A stretch of DNA of 29,071 bases, taken from the NCBI GenBank assembly GCA_036396755.1, contig DASWKG010000007.1, forward strand, positions 1-29,071. Direction: 5' to 3'. The translations under genes and the position numbers were made by a program. This DNA is from DASWKG01 sp036396755. Lineage in GTDB: Bacteria > Actinomycetota > UBA4738 > CALAEC01. The notes under the pieces were generated by a model. The model had not been told where the DNA came from, searched no databases, and saw only the letters and a program-made list of their open reading frames with translations. Positions 14,114 through 21,915 of this stretch are shown here, piece after piece; the stretch's first letter is position 1, and every line of letters begins with the position of its first letter.

Positions 14114-14712
14114 CCGGGGCGGGCAGTCCCGAGCACGTGGGGCGCCATCTTCGGGCCGAAGGCGAGGCGCCGGAACCTGACGGTGAACCCGGCGCGGCGG
14201 AGGGTGAGGAGCGTGTCGCGGTTCATGTTGCAGCCGCCGGCGAACCGCCCGTAGGGCCGGTTCAGCAGGTCCTGACGGCGAGCCAGCGCCGGGTCGAGCG
14301 CCCGGACGTGCTCGAAGAAGCGCACCTCCCCCCCGGATGCCAGCACCCGACGCAGCTCCGAGGCCGCGGCCGCGGGGTCGGCCACGCTGCACAGGACCAG
14401 GCTGGCGACCACCGTGTCGAAGGCGCCGTCCGCGAAGGGCAGCGCCTCGGCCGTCGCCCGGACGAAGACGATCCGCGACGCCGCGTCCCTCGCCCGGGGC
14501 CGGGCCTTGGCCAGCATCTGGGGCTGCGGCTCGACCGCCACCACCTGCGACGCCTTCCGGTAGCGGCCGAAGTTGAGCCCGTTCCCGGCGCCGATCTCGA
14601 GCACCCGCCCCCCGGCGTCGCCGACGACCTCGTCGCGGAAGGGCGCGATCGTCCGGTCCTCGGCGCGCGAGAGCAGCTCGTAGAACCGCGCGAAGACCGG
14701 CCGCTCCTTCAC
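14110..14712 (-). CDS. class I SAM-dependent methyltransferase (UbiE/METTL7-like), substrate unknown
   Basis: The 200-residue protein has a clear Rossmann methyltransferase core. Motif I is VLEIGAGNGLNFGRY at about residues 36-50, followed by VVAVEPQPQMLAKAR, ATAEALPFADGAFDTVV and RRVLASGGEVRFFEHVR. It resembles the small UbiE/METTL7-like group that methylates small molecules or lipids, and nothing visible fixes the substrate. The C-terminus (LLNRPYGRFAGGCNMNRDT) resembles the family's conserved ending. The GTG at 14712 overlaps the recG stop by four bases (GTGA) and its stop overlaps the rsmD ATG, so it is part of the operon. I do not recall it in the equivalent position in Streptomyces or Mycobacterium. 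Confidence 0.85.
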   Translation of the reverse strand: MKERPVFARFYELLSRAEDRTIAPFRDEVVGDAGGRVLEIGAGNGLNFGRYRKASQVVAVEPQPQMLAKARPRARDAASRIVFVRATAEALPFADGAFDTVVASLVLCSVADPAAAASELRRVLASGGEVRFFEHVRALDPALARRQDLLNRPYGRFAGGCNMNRDTLLTLRRAGFTVRFRRLAFGPKMAPHVLGTARPG

Positions 14713-16883
14713 GAGTGGAACAGCCAGTCGATGGAGTCGGCGAACCGTCGCTCCATCTCCGCGCGCAGCTCGGGGCTCCGCTCGAGCGTGGGGTCGGCGC
14801 CGACGATCGCGAACGCCTCCTCGCGGGCGCGGCGCACGAGGTCGGTGTCCTCGGCGAGACGCGCCAGCTTGAGGTCCGGCATCCCCGACTGCTGGATGTC
14901 GAACAGCGTGCCCTCGCCGCGGAGGCGGAGGTCCTCGTCGGCCAGCTCGAAGCCGTCGGTGGTGCGGACCATGGCCCCGAGGCGGGCCTTCGCCTCCTCG
15001 TTGTCGGGGGCGGCCTCGTCGAACAGGATCGCGTACGAGGCGTGCGCTCCGCGGCCGATGCGGCCCCGGAGCTGGTGGAGCTGGGCGAGGCCGAATCGCT
15101 CGGCGTTCTCGATGAGCATCACCGTCGCGTTCGGGATGTCGACGCCGACCTCGATCACGGTGGTGGCGATCAGGAGGTTCGATGCGCCGCTCCGGAACCG
15201 CTCCATCCGCTCGTCCTTCTCGCGCGGCTTCATCTTGCCGTGCAGCAGCGTGATGTCGAGGTCGGGGAATACCTCGGTGGCCAGGCGCTCCGCCTCCTTC
15301 TCGGCGGCCTTCACCTGCAGCCGGTTGCCCTCGTCGATCGCCGCGCACACGACGAACGCCTGGCGGCCGGCGGTGACCTCCTGCCGCACGAGCTCGTACG
15401 CCTTCCGCCGCTCCGCCGCGCTACGGGCGATCCGCGTCTGGATCGGCTGCCGTCCCGCAGGCATCTCGTCCAGGACCGACACGTCGAGGTCGCCGTAGTA
15501 CGTGAGCGCGAGCGTCCGCGGGATCGGCGTGGCCGTCATGATGAGGACGTCGGGCCGGGCTCCCTTCTCCTTCAGCGCGATGCGCTGGTGGAGGCCGAAT
15601 CGATGTTGCTCGTCGATCACCGCGAGCGAGAGATCGCGCAGCTCGACGCCCTCCTGCACCAGCGCGTGGGTCCCCACCAGCAGGTCGATCGAGCCGTCGG
15701 CCAGGCCCGCCAGCACCGCTTCCCGCTGCTTCCCGCCGACCGAGGCGGTGAGCAACGCGTAGGTGAGGGTGTGCTCGGGTGGCGCTTCCTCGAGCAGGCT
15801 CGCCTGCGGCGCGGGCTCGGTCTCGCCCACGCGCCGCGCCCCCATGGGCGCGAGGAGCTCGTCGATCTTGCGGAAGTGCTGCTGGGCGAGGACCTCGGTG
15901 GGCGCCATGATCGCCGCCTGGTGCCCCGACTCGACCGCTCGCAGGGCGGCGTGCAGCGCCACCACGGTCTTGCCGGAGCCGACGTCTCCCTGCAGCAGCC
16001 GGTGCATCGGCCTGGGCGCGGCCATGTCGGTCGCGATCTCTGCCATCGCGCCCCGCTGGGCGGTGGTGGGCTCGAACGGCAGCGCGGCCAGGAACCGCTC
16101 GGTCAGGATCGCGGCGCCGTCGTGGGCGACGCCCTGCTCCTCCGATTCGACCCGATGCTTGCGGAAGGCCACGCCGAGCTCGAGGAAGAACAGCTCGTCG
16201 AACTTGAGGCGGTCGCGGGCCCGGTCGGCGTCCTCGGGCTCGTCGGGGAAGTGGACGAGGCGGAGGGCCTCGTCGAGGGGGAGAAGACCCTGCCGGTCCC
16301 GGATCTCTCCGGGGACCGGGTCGGAGAGGTCGCCGATCCGATCGAGCGCGTCGTAGACGATCCGCCGGATGACGCCGGTGGTGACCCCCTCGCCGGCGGG
16401 ATGCAGGGGGACGATCCGTCCCGCGTGGACCGTCTCGTCGCCGCCCCCCTTGAGGACCTCCACTCCCGGGCCTTGGAGCTGGAGCACCCCCCGGAAGGCG
16501 CCGACCTTGCCCCAGGCGGCCACCTCCTGCCCCTCCCGGAGCTGCTTGAGCCGCCACGGCTGGTTGAAGAACGAGAGGTCGGCGTAGCCGGTGCCGTCGT
16601 ACACGCGGGCCGTGACGATGACCATCTTGGGGCGCGGCCGGATGCTCTTGACCTTGCGGACCGCCCCGATGAACGTCGCCTCCTGCCCGACGCGCAGGTC
16701 CCCGATCTTCGCCACGTTCGAGCGATCGATGTAGCGCCGCGGGTAGTGGTGGATGAGGTCGCCCACGGTGACAAGACCGAGCCGCCGGAGGGCCGGGAGC
16801 GACTTCGAGGCCCATCCCGCGAAAGCCGGGAGCGGCGTGTCGAGGGAGACCCGCCCGGCGGTTCGACCGGCGGGCCGGCTCAC
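14709..16883 (-). CDS. recG: ATP-dependent DNA helicase RecG
   Basis: RecG reverses stalled replication forks and remodels Holliday junctions. The 724-residue protein has an N-terminal wedge/OB-type domain (GDLIHHYPRRYIDRS; QEVAAWGKVGAFRGVLQL). SF2 helicase motifs follow: Walker A LLQGDVGSGKTVVALH near residue 300, DEQHRFG near 424, MTATPIPRTLALT, VIEVGVDIPNATVM and QLRGRIGRG. GMPDLKLARLAED is typical of the C-terminus. The GTG at 16883 overlaps the stop of the preceding DAK-like gene by four bases (GTGA). Other open reading further upstream lies in that gene. The length is near the usual 690-740 residues. Confidence 0.95.
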   Translation of the reverse strand: MSRPAGRTAGRVSLDTPLPAFAGWASKSLPALRRLGLVTVGDLIHHYPRRYIDRSNVAKIGDLRVGQEATFIGAVRKVKSIRPRPKMVIVTARVYDGTGYADLSFFNQPWRLKQLREGQEVAAWGKVGAFRGVLQLQGPGVEVLKGGGDETVHAGRIVPLHPAGEGVTTGVIRRIVYDALDRIGDLSDPVPGEIRDRQGLLPLDEALRLVHFPDEPEDADRARDRLKFDELFFLELGVAFRKHRVESEEQGVAHDGAAILTERFLAALPFEPTTAQRGAMAEIATDMAAPRPMHRLLQGDVGSGKTVVALHAALRAVESGHQAAIMAPTEVLAQQHFRKIDELLAPMGARRVGETEPAPQASLLEEAPPEHTLTYALLTASVGGKQREAVLAGLADGSIDLLVGTHALVQEGVELRDLSLAVIDEQHRFGLHQRIALKEKGARPDVLIMTATPIPRTLALTYYGDLDVSVLDEMPAGRQPIQTRIARSAAERRKAYELVRQEVTAGRQAFVVCAAIDEGNRLQVKAAEKEAERLATEVFPDLDITLLHGKMKPREKDERMERFRSGASNLLIATTVIEVGVDIPNATVMLIENAERFGLAQLHQLRGRIGRGAHASYAILFDEAAPDNEEAKARLGAMVRTTDGFELADEDLRLRGEGTLFDIQQSGMPDLKLARLAEDTDLVRRAREEAFAIVGADPTLERSPELRAEMERRFADSIDWLFHS

Positions 16884-18580
16884 TCGATCCCGATCAGGTA
16901 GGGGTAGCGGGGCTGGCCGCCCCGCTGCACCTCGACCTCGAGGTCGGGGAACGCGTCCCGGAGCGCGGCGGCGACCCGCTCGGCCTCCTCGTCGGTCGCG
17001 TCGGCTCCCACGTAGAGGGTGAGCAGCTCGTTGCAGGTGGTGGCGACGTCCGGCCCGGTTCCCACCTCCGGCGACACTCCCAGCTTGCGAGCGAGCGTCA
17101 CCGCGACCTCGGCGGGCTCGCTCCCCACGACCAGGATGTCCCCCCCGGACAGCCCGAGACAGTCGCCGGCGTCGATACGGCCTCCCTTCCAGTCCGCCTG
17201 CTTCTCCGCGTAGGCGATCTCGCCCGAACACGTTTCGTACACGGCCGCCAGCATCCCGGCGCTGACGGAGTCGAAGTCGCTGTCGCCCATGCACAGCGCG
17301 GCCGCGATGCCCTTCGGCACCGTCGTCGCGTGCGCCACGTTCACCCTCCTGGCCGACTCCTTCGCCGCTGCCTGGGCCGCAGGGATCACGTTCGGGTGAT
17401 TCGGCAGCAGATGGACGAGGTCGGTCGGTGCCCGCTCGATCGCGTCCACCAGCTCGCGCACGCTCGGCAGGTGGCCGGGGCCCCCGGGCACAACGATCGC
17501 GCCGAGCGACCGGAAGATCTCCTCCAGGCCGGCACCCTCCACCACCGCCACCAGCGACTGGTCCCCGATCGTCTCGCCGAGGGGGGACTCTTCCGCGGGC
17601 GGCGGCGACGGCTCGACGCCGACCCCGACCTCTCGGAAGCCGTCGGCGGCCACGCAGTGCTCGGCGACCTGCGCGTCGAGCGAGGTGATCCGGATGCTCC
17701 GGGGCCGCCCCGCGAGCAGCCCGGCCTCCACCGCGGCCCCGGCGTCGTCGGTATGCACGTGGATGTTGTAGAGCCCCCCGCCGCCCACCACGACGAGCGA
17801 GTCCCCGAGCTCCGCGAGGCGCTGCTTCAGGCGCGGCACGTCTCCGTCGGGGCCCTCGAACAGGTACATGACCTCGAAGCCGAAGTGGGTCTCGGCGAGG
17901 CGGGGCGTGTCCGTGGTGGCGCCGACCGGCCCCATCGGGCCCACCGCGACGGTGGAGCCACGTCCGAGAACGGCCGACGAGAGGGCGTCGAGCAGAAGCA
18001 CGAGGCCCTTCCCTCCCGCATCGACCACCCCCGCACGGGCGAGCTCGGGAAGCTGCTCCGGCGTCCGTTCGAGCGAGACCTTGGCCGCCTCGAGCGCCGC
18101 CACCGTCACGTCGCCCTGCGGGGCCTCCGCCGCCCCGGCCGCGGCCTCGGCGGCGTCGTGCATGACCGACAGCATCGTGCCCTCGAGCGGCTTCCCCACG
18201 GCCTTGCGCGCCTCCTCGTCGGCCCGGGCCAGCGCCTGGGCGAGGTCGTGGCCTTCCAGCCGCTCCCCGTCGTCGAGCAGCACGCAGTAGCGCGAGCAGA
18301 AGCCTCGGAGGATCTGGGAGAGGATCACCCCCGAGTTCCCGCGCGCCCCCATGAGGGCCGCACGGGAGATGACCTCGCCGAGCTCGTGGAGATCGACGCC
18401 GTCCATCCCCCCGCACGCCTCCACCACCGCCCGCTGCGTGAGGAGCATGTTCGTCCCGGTGTCGCCGTCGGGCACCGGGAAGACGTTGAGCGAGTCGATC
18501 TCCTCGCGGTGCTCTTCGAGCGCGGCGAGGTAGCGAGACATCGCGTCTCGAAGGGTCGCTGCGTCGAGGGCTCCCACCAT
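16880..18580 (-). CDS. DAK2/FakA-like kinase-fold protein (DhaL domain)
   Basis: The 566-residue protein has the DhaL/DAK2 nucleotide-binding motif NVFPVPDGDTGTNM, with metal-binding aspartates at D38 and D40, and MGARGNSGVILSQILRGF near residue 96. A C-terminal domain contains LLPNHPNVIPAAQAA, VPKGIAAALCMGDSD and GGDILVVGSEPAEVA, as in FakA of Staphylococcus aureus. FakA phosphorylates fatty acids held by FakB (DegV-family) proteins; no fakB is present here, so the activity is inferred from family only. The ATG at 18580 has GGGAGGAG just upstream. It overlaps recG and is the first gene of the long minus-strand run. Placement next to recG is conserved in many Gram-positives. Confidence 0.9.
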   Translation of the reverse strand: MVGALDAATLRDAMSRYLAALEEHREEIDSLNVFPVPDGDTGTNMLLTQRAVVEACGGMDGVDLHELGEVISRAALMGARGNSGVILSQILRGFCSRYCVLLDDGERLEGHDLAQALARADEEARKAVGKPLEGTMLSVMHDAAEAAAGAAEAPQGDVTVAALEAAKVSLERTPEQLPELARAGVVDAGGKGLVLLLDALSSAVLGRGSTVAVGPMGPVGATTDTPRLAETHFGFEVMYLFEGPDGDVPRLKQRLAELGDSLVVVGGGGLYNIHVHTDDAGAAVEAGLLAGRPRSIRITSLDAQVAEHCVAADGFREVGVGVEPSPPPAEESPLGETIGDQSLVAVVEGAGLEEIFRSLGAIVVPGGPGHLPSVRELVDAIERAPTDLVHLLPNHPNVIPAAQAAAKESARRVNVAHATTVPKGIAAALCMGDSDFDSVSAGMLAAVYETCSGEIAYAEKQADWKGGRIDAGDCLGLSGGDILVVGSEPAEVAVTLARKLGVSPEVGTGPDVATTCNELLTLYVGADATDEEAERVAAALRDAFPDLEVEVQRGGQPRYPYLIGIE

Positions 18581-18596
18581 GGCTCCTCCCGGGGCG

Positions 18597-18606
18597 GTTA
18601 TAGCAT
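18597..18606. promoter_or_regulatory. overlapping divergent -10 elements (DAK-like gene on minus, TlpA-like gene on plus)
   Basis: The 10-bp sequence GTTATAGCAT reads in both directions. On the minus strand it gives TGC-TATAAC (18605 to 18597), an extended -10 lying 16 bases before the DAK-like ATG. On the plus strand it gives TAGCAT (18601-18606), ending six bases before the TlpA-like ATG. The intergenic space is only 32 bp, so polymerase could occupy only one promoter at a time. The plus-strand gene has no Shine-Dalgarno and would be leaderless. Confidence 0.45.
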
Positions 18607-18612
18607 GAGGCC

Positions 18613-19149
18613 ATGCGCCCCCCGCTCAGCCTGCCACGCGCCCGCGCGCTGCTCGCGGCGGCCGCGGGCCTGCTGGTCCTGGCCGCGGCGTGCGGGGGGG
18701 GCGGACGGACGGATGACGGAAGCTCGCCCGGCGGCTCGCTGCTTCCCGAGGACCGCCTCGCCCTCCCCGAGCTCGACGCCGAGCGGTTCCAGCTGCTGCT
18801 GGCCGAGCTCCGCGGCGCGCCGGTCGTCGTGAACATCTGGGCGTCCTGGTGCGAGCCGTGCCGCGACGAGGGACCGCACCTCGCGGCGCTCGCCCGCGAA
18901 TACGAGGGGCGGGTCCAGTTCGTCGGCGTCGACATCCGCGACGACCTCGCGGGCGCTCGAGCGTTCATCGAGGAGATGGACTGGCCGTACCCGAGCATCT
19001 CGGACCCCGACGAGGAGATCAAGAGCTCGCTTGGCTATCTGGGCCAGCCGGTCACGATCCTCTACGACGCCTCGGGGGCGAAGACGTTCGACTGGGAGGG
19101 CGCGATCGGCGAGGACCAGCTCCGCGGCGAGATCGAGCGGGTCCTCTGA
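18613..19149 (+). CDS. TlpA/ResA-type thioredoxin-fold lipoprotein
   Basis: The 178-residue protein starts with an Arg-rich n-region and hydrophobic core ending in a lipobox LAAAC, with Cys27 the likely lipidated residue. A Gly/Ser-rich linker follows, then a thioredoxin fold with the redox motif WCEPC (C80 and C83) inside VVNIWASWCEPCRDEGPHL. FVGVDIRDDLAGARAFIEEM and the cis-proline loop GYLGQPVTILYD are also present. TlpA/ResA proteins reduce disulfides outside the membrane, often for cytochrome c maturation; no cytochrome genes are visible, so the substrate is unknown. It is the first gene of a three-gene plus-strand cluster and its stop overlaps the next start (TGATG). Confidence 0.9.
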   Translation: MRPPLSLPRARALLAAAAGLLVLAAACGGGGRTDDGSSPGGSLLPEDRLALPELDAERFQLLLAELRGAPVVVNIWASWCEPCRDEGPHLAALAREYEGRVQFVGVDIRDDLAGARAFIEEMDWPYPSISDPDEEIKSSLGYLGQPVTILYDASGAKTFDWEGAIGEDQLRGEIERVL

Positions 19150-20882
19150 TGCGAGGGCCTCGCCTCCTCGCCGCGGCCGTGCTGCTCGCCGTCGTCGCCG
19201 GGATGCCGGCGCTCCCCCAACCCTCGGCCTGGCCGTCGCCGAAGCGAGCGGCCCCGCAGCGTGCCCGATTCACCGCAGCGCCCGATTCCTCGCTCCTCGT
19301 GCATGGCGAATACCCACCCACGCGGTCGAGCTGCGTCGAGCCCTATCAACCCAGCCTGCACGCGCGGTTCCGAGGCACGGTGGAGGTGGGGCGGGAGGGC
19401 AACGGCTCGATGTTCGTGATCGGGGAGCTGCCGTTCGAGGACTACCTCAAGGGCATCGCCGAGGTGCCTCGCTCGTGGCCGATGGAGGCCCTGAAGGCCC
19501 AGGTGATCGCGGCGCGCTCGTACGCAACCGTCGGGCTGTCGCGCTCCTCCGACGACGAGGAGCACCTCGGCTACGACCTCTGCGCGACCGACGCCTGCCA
19601 GGTGTACCGGGGCATGGGGATCGAGGCGGGGCCGTGGGGAGGGCGATGGGTGGAGGCGGTCGAGGCGACCGCCGGCCAGATCCTCGCGTACGGCGGCAAC
19701 CCCGCGGAGACCCTCTACTTCTCGACCTCGAACGGCCGGACCTACGGGAACGAGCAGATCTTCGGCGGCTCGCCGCTCCCCTACCTGCGCGGCGTCGAGG
19801 AGAGCGACGACGGCGAGTCGCCGCTGTCGCGCTGGAGGGTCATCGTCCCATTCGACGACCTCGAGCGACTGCTCGCGGCCTCCGGGCACTGGCCGGGCGG
19901 CGACATCGAGCGGGCGAGGTGGGACGGCGAAGTGGTCCGGCTCCGAGGCGACTCCCGCGCGTCGCTCGCGCGCGACGAGCTGCGCGGCGCCCTCAACGAC
20001 ACCGCCGCCTGCCTGATGCCCGGGCGCTACCCGACCACGGAGCGGGACGGGTACCGGTATCCGCAAACCGTCCCCTCGGTCTGGTACCGGCCTCGCGTCG
20101 AGGGAGGAGACCTCGTCCTGGCGGGCCGCGGCTGGGGCCACGGCGTCGGCATGGTGCAGTGGGGCGCGAAGGGGAAGGCCGACCGCGGCCTCTCCGCCGC
20201 CGACATCCTGGCGATCTACTACGGGGGCCTGCGGCCGCAGCCGGTGCAGCCGCCGGGCGCCATCCGGGTGCTGATCGCCCGGGGGCTGACCTCCCTCGTC
20301 GTGGCGCCGTCCGGAGACGCGCAGGTCTCCTTCGGGCGAGAGGAGCCGCACGGGCCTCCCTGGGTCGTCACGGCGGGCCGGGGGCTGCGGGTCCGGCGCG
20401 CGCCGTCGGTCCCGGTCGCGCTGACGCTCGATGACTTCTCGGCGTCGAGGAGGGTGGTCCCCGGCCAGGAGGTAAGCGCCACCTTCATCACGGGCGCCGA
20501 CGTCCGCGCCCGGCTCGAGGTGCTGCGAGACGGGCGCGTCATCGCCCGCGCACCCTGGCGGCCGTTCGACGACAACGAGGTCACGCTGGTCGCCGCGACC
20601 CCGGAGGACCCGGGGCGCTACGAGGTGCGTGCGGTCGCGAGCGACGGGGTCGACACGCTCACGACGGAGACCGTGCCGCTCCGGGTCTCACCCGGAGCGC
20701 CCGCGGGGACCATCGACCTGCCCTCCTTGCGCCCCGACTCCCCGGAGCCCGGCCTCGCGCAACCCGCCGACGAGGAGGACGGAGGCCCTCCCTGGGCGAT
20801 CGCGGCGGCGGCCGTCCTCGCCCTGGTCCTGCTCGTTCTGTTGACGCGGCGGCGCCGCACCGGATTACATCGGGATCGATGA
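19149..20882 (+). CDS. SpoIID/LytB-domain protein with C-terminal membrane anchor
   Basis: The 577-residue protein has a signal sequence at about residues 1-28. The SpoIID/LytB domain (about 80-355) shows ELPFEDYLKGIAEVP, EALKAQVIAARSYA, a Cys pair in CATDAC, YFSTSNGRTYGNEQIFGGS, and GRGWGHGVGMVQWGAKGKAD. A beta-rich region follows, then a Pro/Asp-rich stretch, a hydrophobic helix at about 548-567 and an RRRR end. SpoIID domains degrade or modulate peptidoglycan (lytic transglycosylase or amidase enhancer). The topology suggests an extracytoplasmic enzyme tethered by its C-terminus. The ATG overlaps the TlpA-like stop by one base; the open frame from 18849 is antisense-like extension. Presence of the domain does not imply sporulation. 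Confidence 0.88.
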   Translation: MRGPRLLAAAVLLAVVAGMPALPQPSAWPSPKRAAPQRARFTAAPDSSLLVHGEYPPTRSSCVEPYQPSLHARFRGTVEVGREGNGSMFVIGELPFEDYLKGIAEVPRSWPMEALKAQVIAARSYATVGLSRSSDDEEHLGYDLCATDACQVYRGMGIEAGPWGGRWVEAVEATAGQILAYGGNPAETLYFSTSNGRTYGNEQIFGGSPLPYLRGVEESDDGESPLSRWRVIVPFDDLERLLAASGHWPGGDIERARWDGEVVRLRGDSRASLARDELRGALNDTAACLMPGRYPTTERDGYRYPQTVPSVWYRPRVEGGDLVLAGRGWGHGVGMVQWGAKGKADRGLSAADILAIYYGGLRPQPVQPPGAIRVLIARGLTSLVVAPSGDAQVSFGREEPHGPPWVVTAGRGLRVRRAPSVPVALTLDDFSASRRVVPGQEVSATFITGADVRARLEVLRDGRVIARAPWRPFDDNEVTLVAATPEDPGRYEVRAVASDGVDTLTTETVPLRVSPGAPAGTIDLPSLRPDSPEPGLAQPADEEDGGPPWAIAAAAVLALVLLVLLTRRRRTGLHRDR

Positions 20883-21715
20883 TCGCCCAGATCGCCGACG
20901 ACGTCTTCTCCGTGGGATGGCTCCGCACGAGCGGGGTGCGGATCCTCATCGTGCTGGTCGTCGCGGTCGCGCTCTCGTGGATCACGAGGCTCGCGGTCCG
21001 GCGCATGCAGCGGAAGCTCGCGGCGGCCGAGAGCATGACCGCCGAGCTGGACCTGCAGCGCACGAACACCCTCACGCAGGCCATGCACTACGTGCTGCGG
21101 GTGCTCGTGTGGACGATCGCCGTCCTGCTCGTGCTCGGGGAGCTCGGGATCAACCTCGGGCCGCTGCTGGCGGGGGCCGGCATCGCGGGCGTGGCGATCG
21201 GCTTCGGAGCCCAGAGCCTGGTCCGCGACTTCCTCTCGGGGTTCTTCATCCTGCTCGAGAACCAGTACGGCGTGGGCGACGTGATCATGGTGAACGCGAA
21301 CCCCGAGGTGGGCGGAAAGGTCGAGGCGGTCAGCCTGCGAACCACCCACATCCGCGCGTTCGACGGCACCCTGCACATCGTCCCGAACGGCACGATCACC
21401 ATGGTTGCGAACAAGACACGCGGGTGGGCGCGCGCCGTGCTCGACGTCGGGGTGCCCGAAGAGGAAGACCTCGAGCGCGTCGAGTCGGCCCTCGGCGAGC
21501 TCTTCGAGGAGCTGCGCGCCGATCCGGACCTCCAGCGCATGATCTACGACGGCCCCAAGGTCCTGGGCGTCGAGAAGCTCGGCGACGGCGAGGTGGTCCT
21601 GCGGTGCGCGGCCGACGTGCGGCCCGACCACAAGCTCGACGTGCAGCGCGAGCTCCGCAAGCGGGTCAAAGAGCGCCTCGACGAGCTCGGCATCCGGGTC
21701 CCGCGCCTCGCCTGA
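20879..21715 (+). CDS. small-conductance mechanosensitive channel, MscS family
   Basis: The 278-residue protein has an N-terminal membrane helix (RILIVLVVAVALSWITRLAV), a second (VLRVLVWTIAVLLVLGEL) and the pore-lining TM3 with the MscS hallmark AGVAIGFGAQSLVRDFLSG. The cytoplasmic beta domain begins FILLENQYGVGDVIMVN and continues KVEAVSLRTTHIRAFDGTLHIVPNG. MscS channels release solutes during osmotic downshock. The ATG at 20879 overlaps the SpoIID gene stop by four bases (ATGA), so it is co-translated with an envelope enzyme. Length and layout are typical of a minimal MscS. The exact gene name cannot be set from the sequence alone. Confidence 0.93.
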   Translation: MIAQIADDVFSVGWLRTSGVRILIVLVVAVALSWITRLAVRRMQRKLAAAESMTAELDLQRTNTLTQAMHYVLRVLVWTIAVLLVLGELGINLGPLLAGAGIAGVAIGFGAQSLVRDFLSGFFILLENQYGVGDVIMVNANPEVGGKVEAVSLRTTHIRAFDGTLHIVPNGTITMVANKTRGWARAVLDVGVPEEEDLERVESALGELFEELRADPDLQRMIYDGPKVLGVEKLGDGEVVLRCAADVRPDHKLDVQRELRKRVKERLDELGIRVPRLA

Positions 21716-21764
21716 GCCCCACAGGGGCCCCCGGAAAAGTTCCGGAACAAGCAGGAATCCGGGG
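21716..21764 (+). promoter_or_regulatory. alternative stem-loops directly after mscS (possible terminator or attenuator)
   Basis: Immediately after the mscS stop GCCCC-ACA-GGGGC (21716-21728) forms a 5-bp hairpin. CCGGAA-AAG-TTCCGG (21731-21745) forms a 6-bp hairpin. CCCCGGA at 21729-21735 could instead pair with TCCGGGG at 21758-21764, which excludes the second hairpin. No T-tract follows, so this is not a canonical intrinsic terminator, though GC-rich actinobacteria often lack one. Confidence 0.4.
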
Positions 21765-21777
21765 CTCCGTGTCGAAA

Positions 21778-21793
21778 CCTACTACCACGTAGG
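21778..21793. repeat. short inverted repeat CCTAC-N6-GTAGG
   Basis: A 5-bp perfect inverted repeat with a six-base loop sits in the spacer between mscS and the 51-codon gene. It is five bases from the larger dyad at 21798-21817. It may be part of a protein-binding region or be chance. Confidence 0.3.
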
Positions 21794-21797
21794 AACC

Positions 21798-21817
21798 GAA
21801 CGATCGGCCGACCGTTC
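21798..21817. promoter_or_regulatory. 20-bp near-perfect dyad, candidate operator
   Basis: GAACGATCGGCCGACCGTTC is symmetrical at 9 of 10 base pairs around the centre TCGG|CCGA; the only mismatch is the A/C pair at 21803/21812. It lies about 100 bases upstream of the 51-codon gene with a strong ribosome site. Its length and symmetry fit a site for a dimeric regulator. No regulator gene is adjacent, so the ligand protein is unknown. Confidence 0.4.
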
Positions 21818-21915
21818 ACCCGCCCGCAGGGCCACCGCCCGGCCCTGGATCTCGCCCGAAACGCCCGCTCAAGGGCACCTCTGTACTGCCGATGTCAGTA
21901 GAAGAGGAGGGCAAG

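Noticed and set aside
14709..19022. 1437-codon minus-strand frame that includes recG
   Set aside because: Only the part from 16883 is RecG. The rest is out of frame with the DAK-like gene and has shadow composition.
19149..20882. SpoIID domain as sign of endospore formation
   Set aside because: SpoIID/LytB domains occur widely in non-sporulating actinobacteria, and no other sporulation gene is visible.
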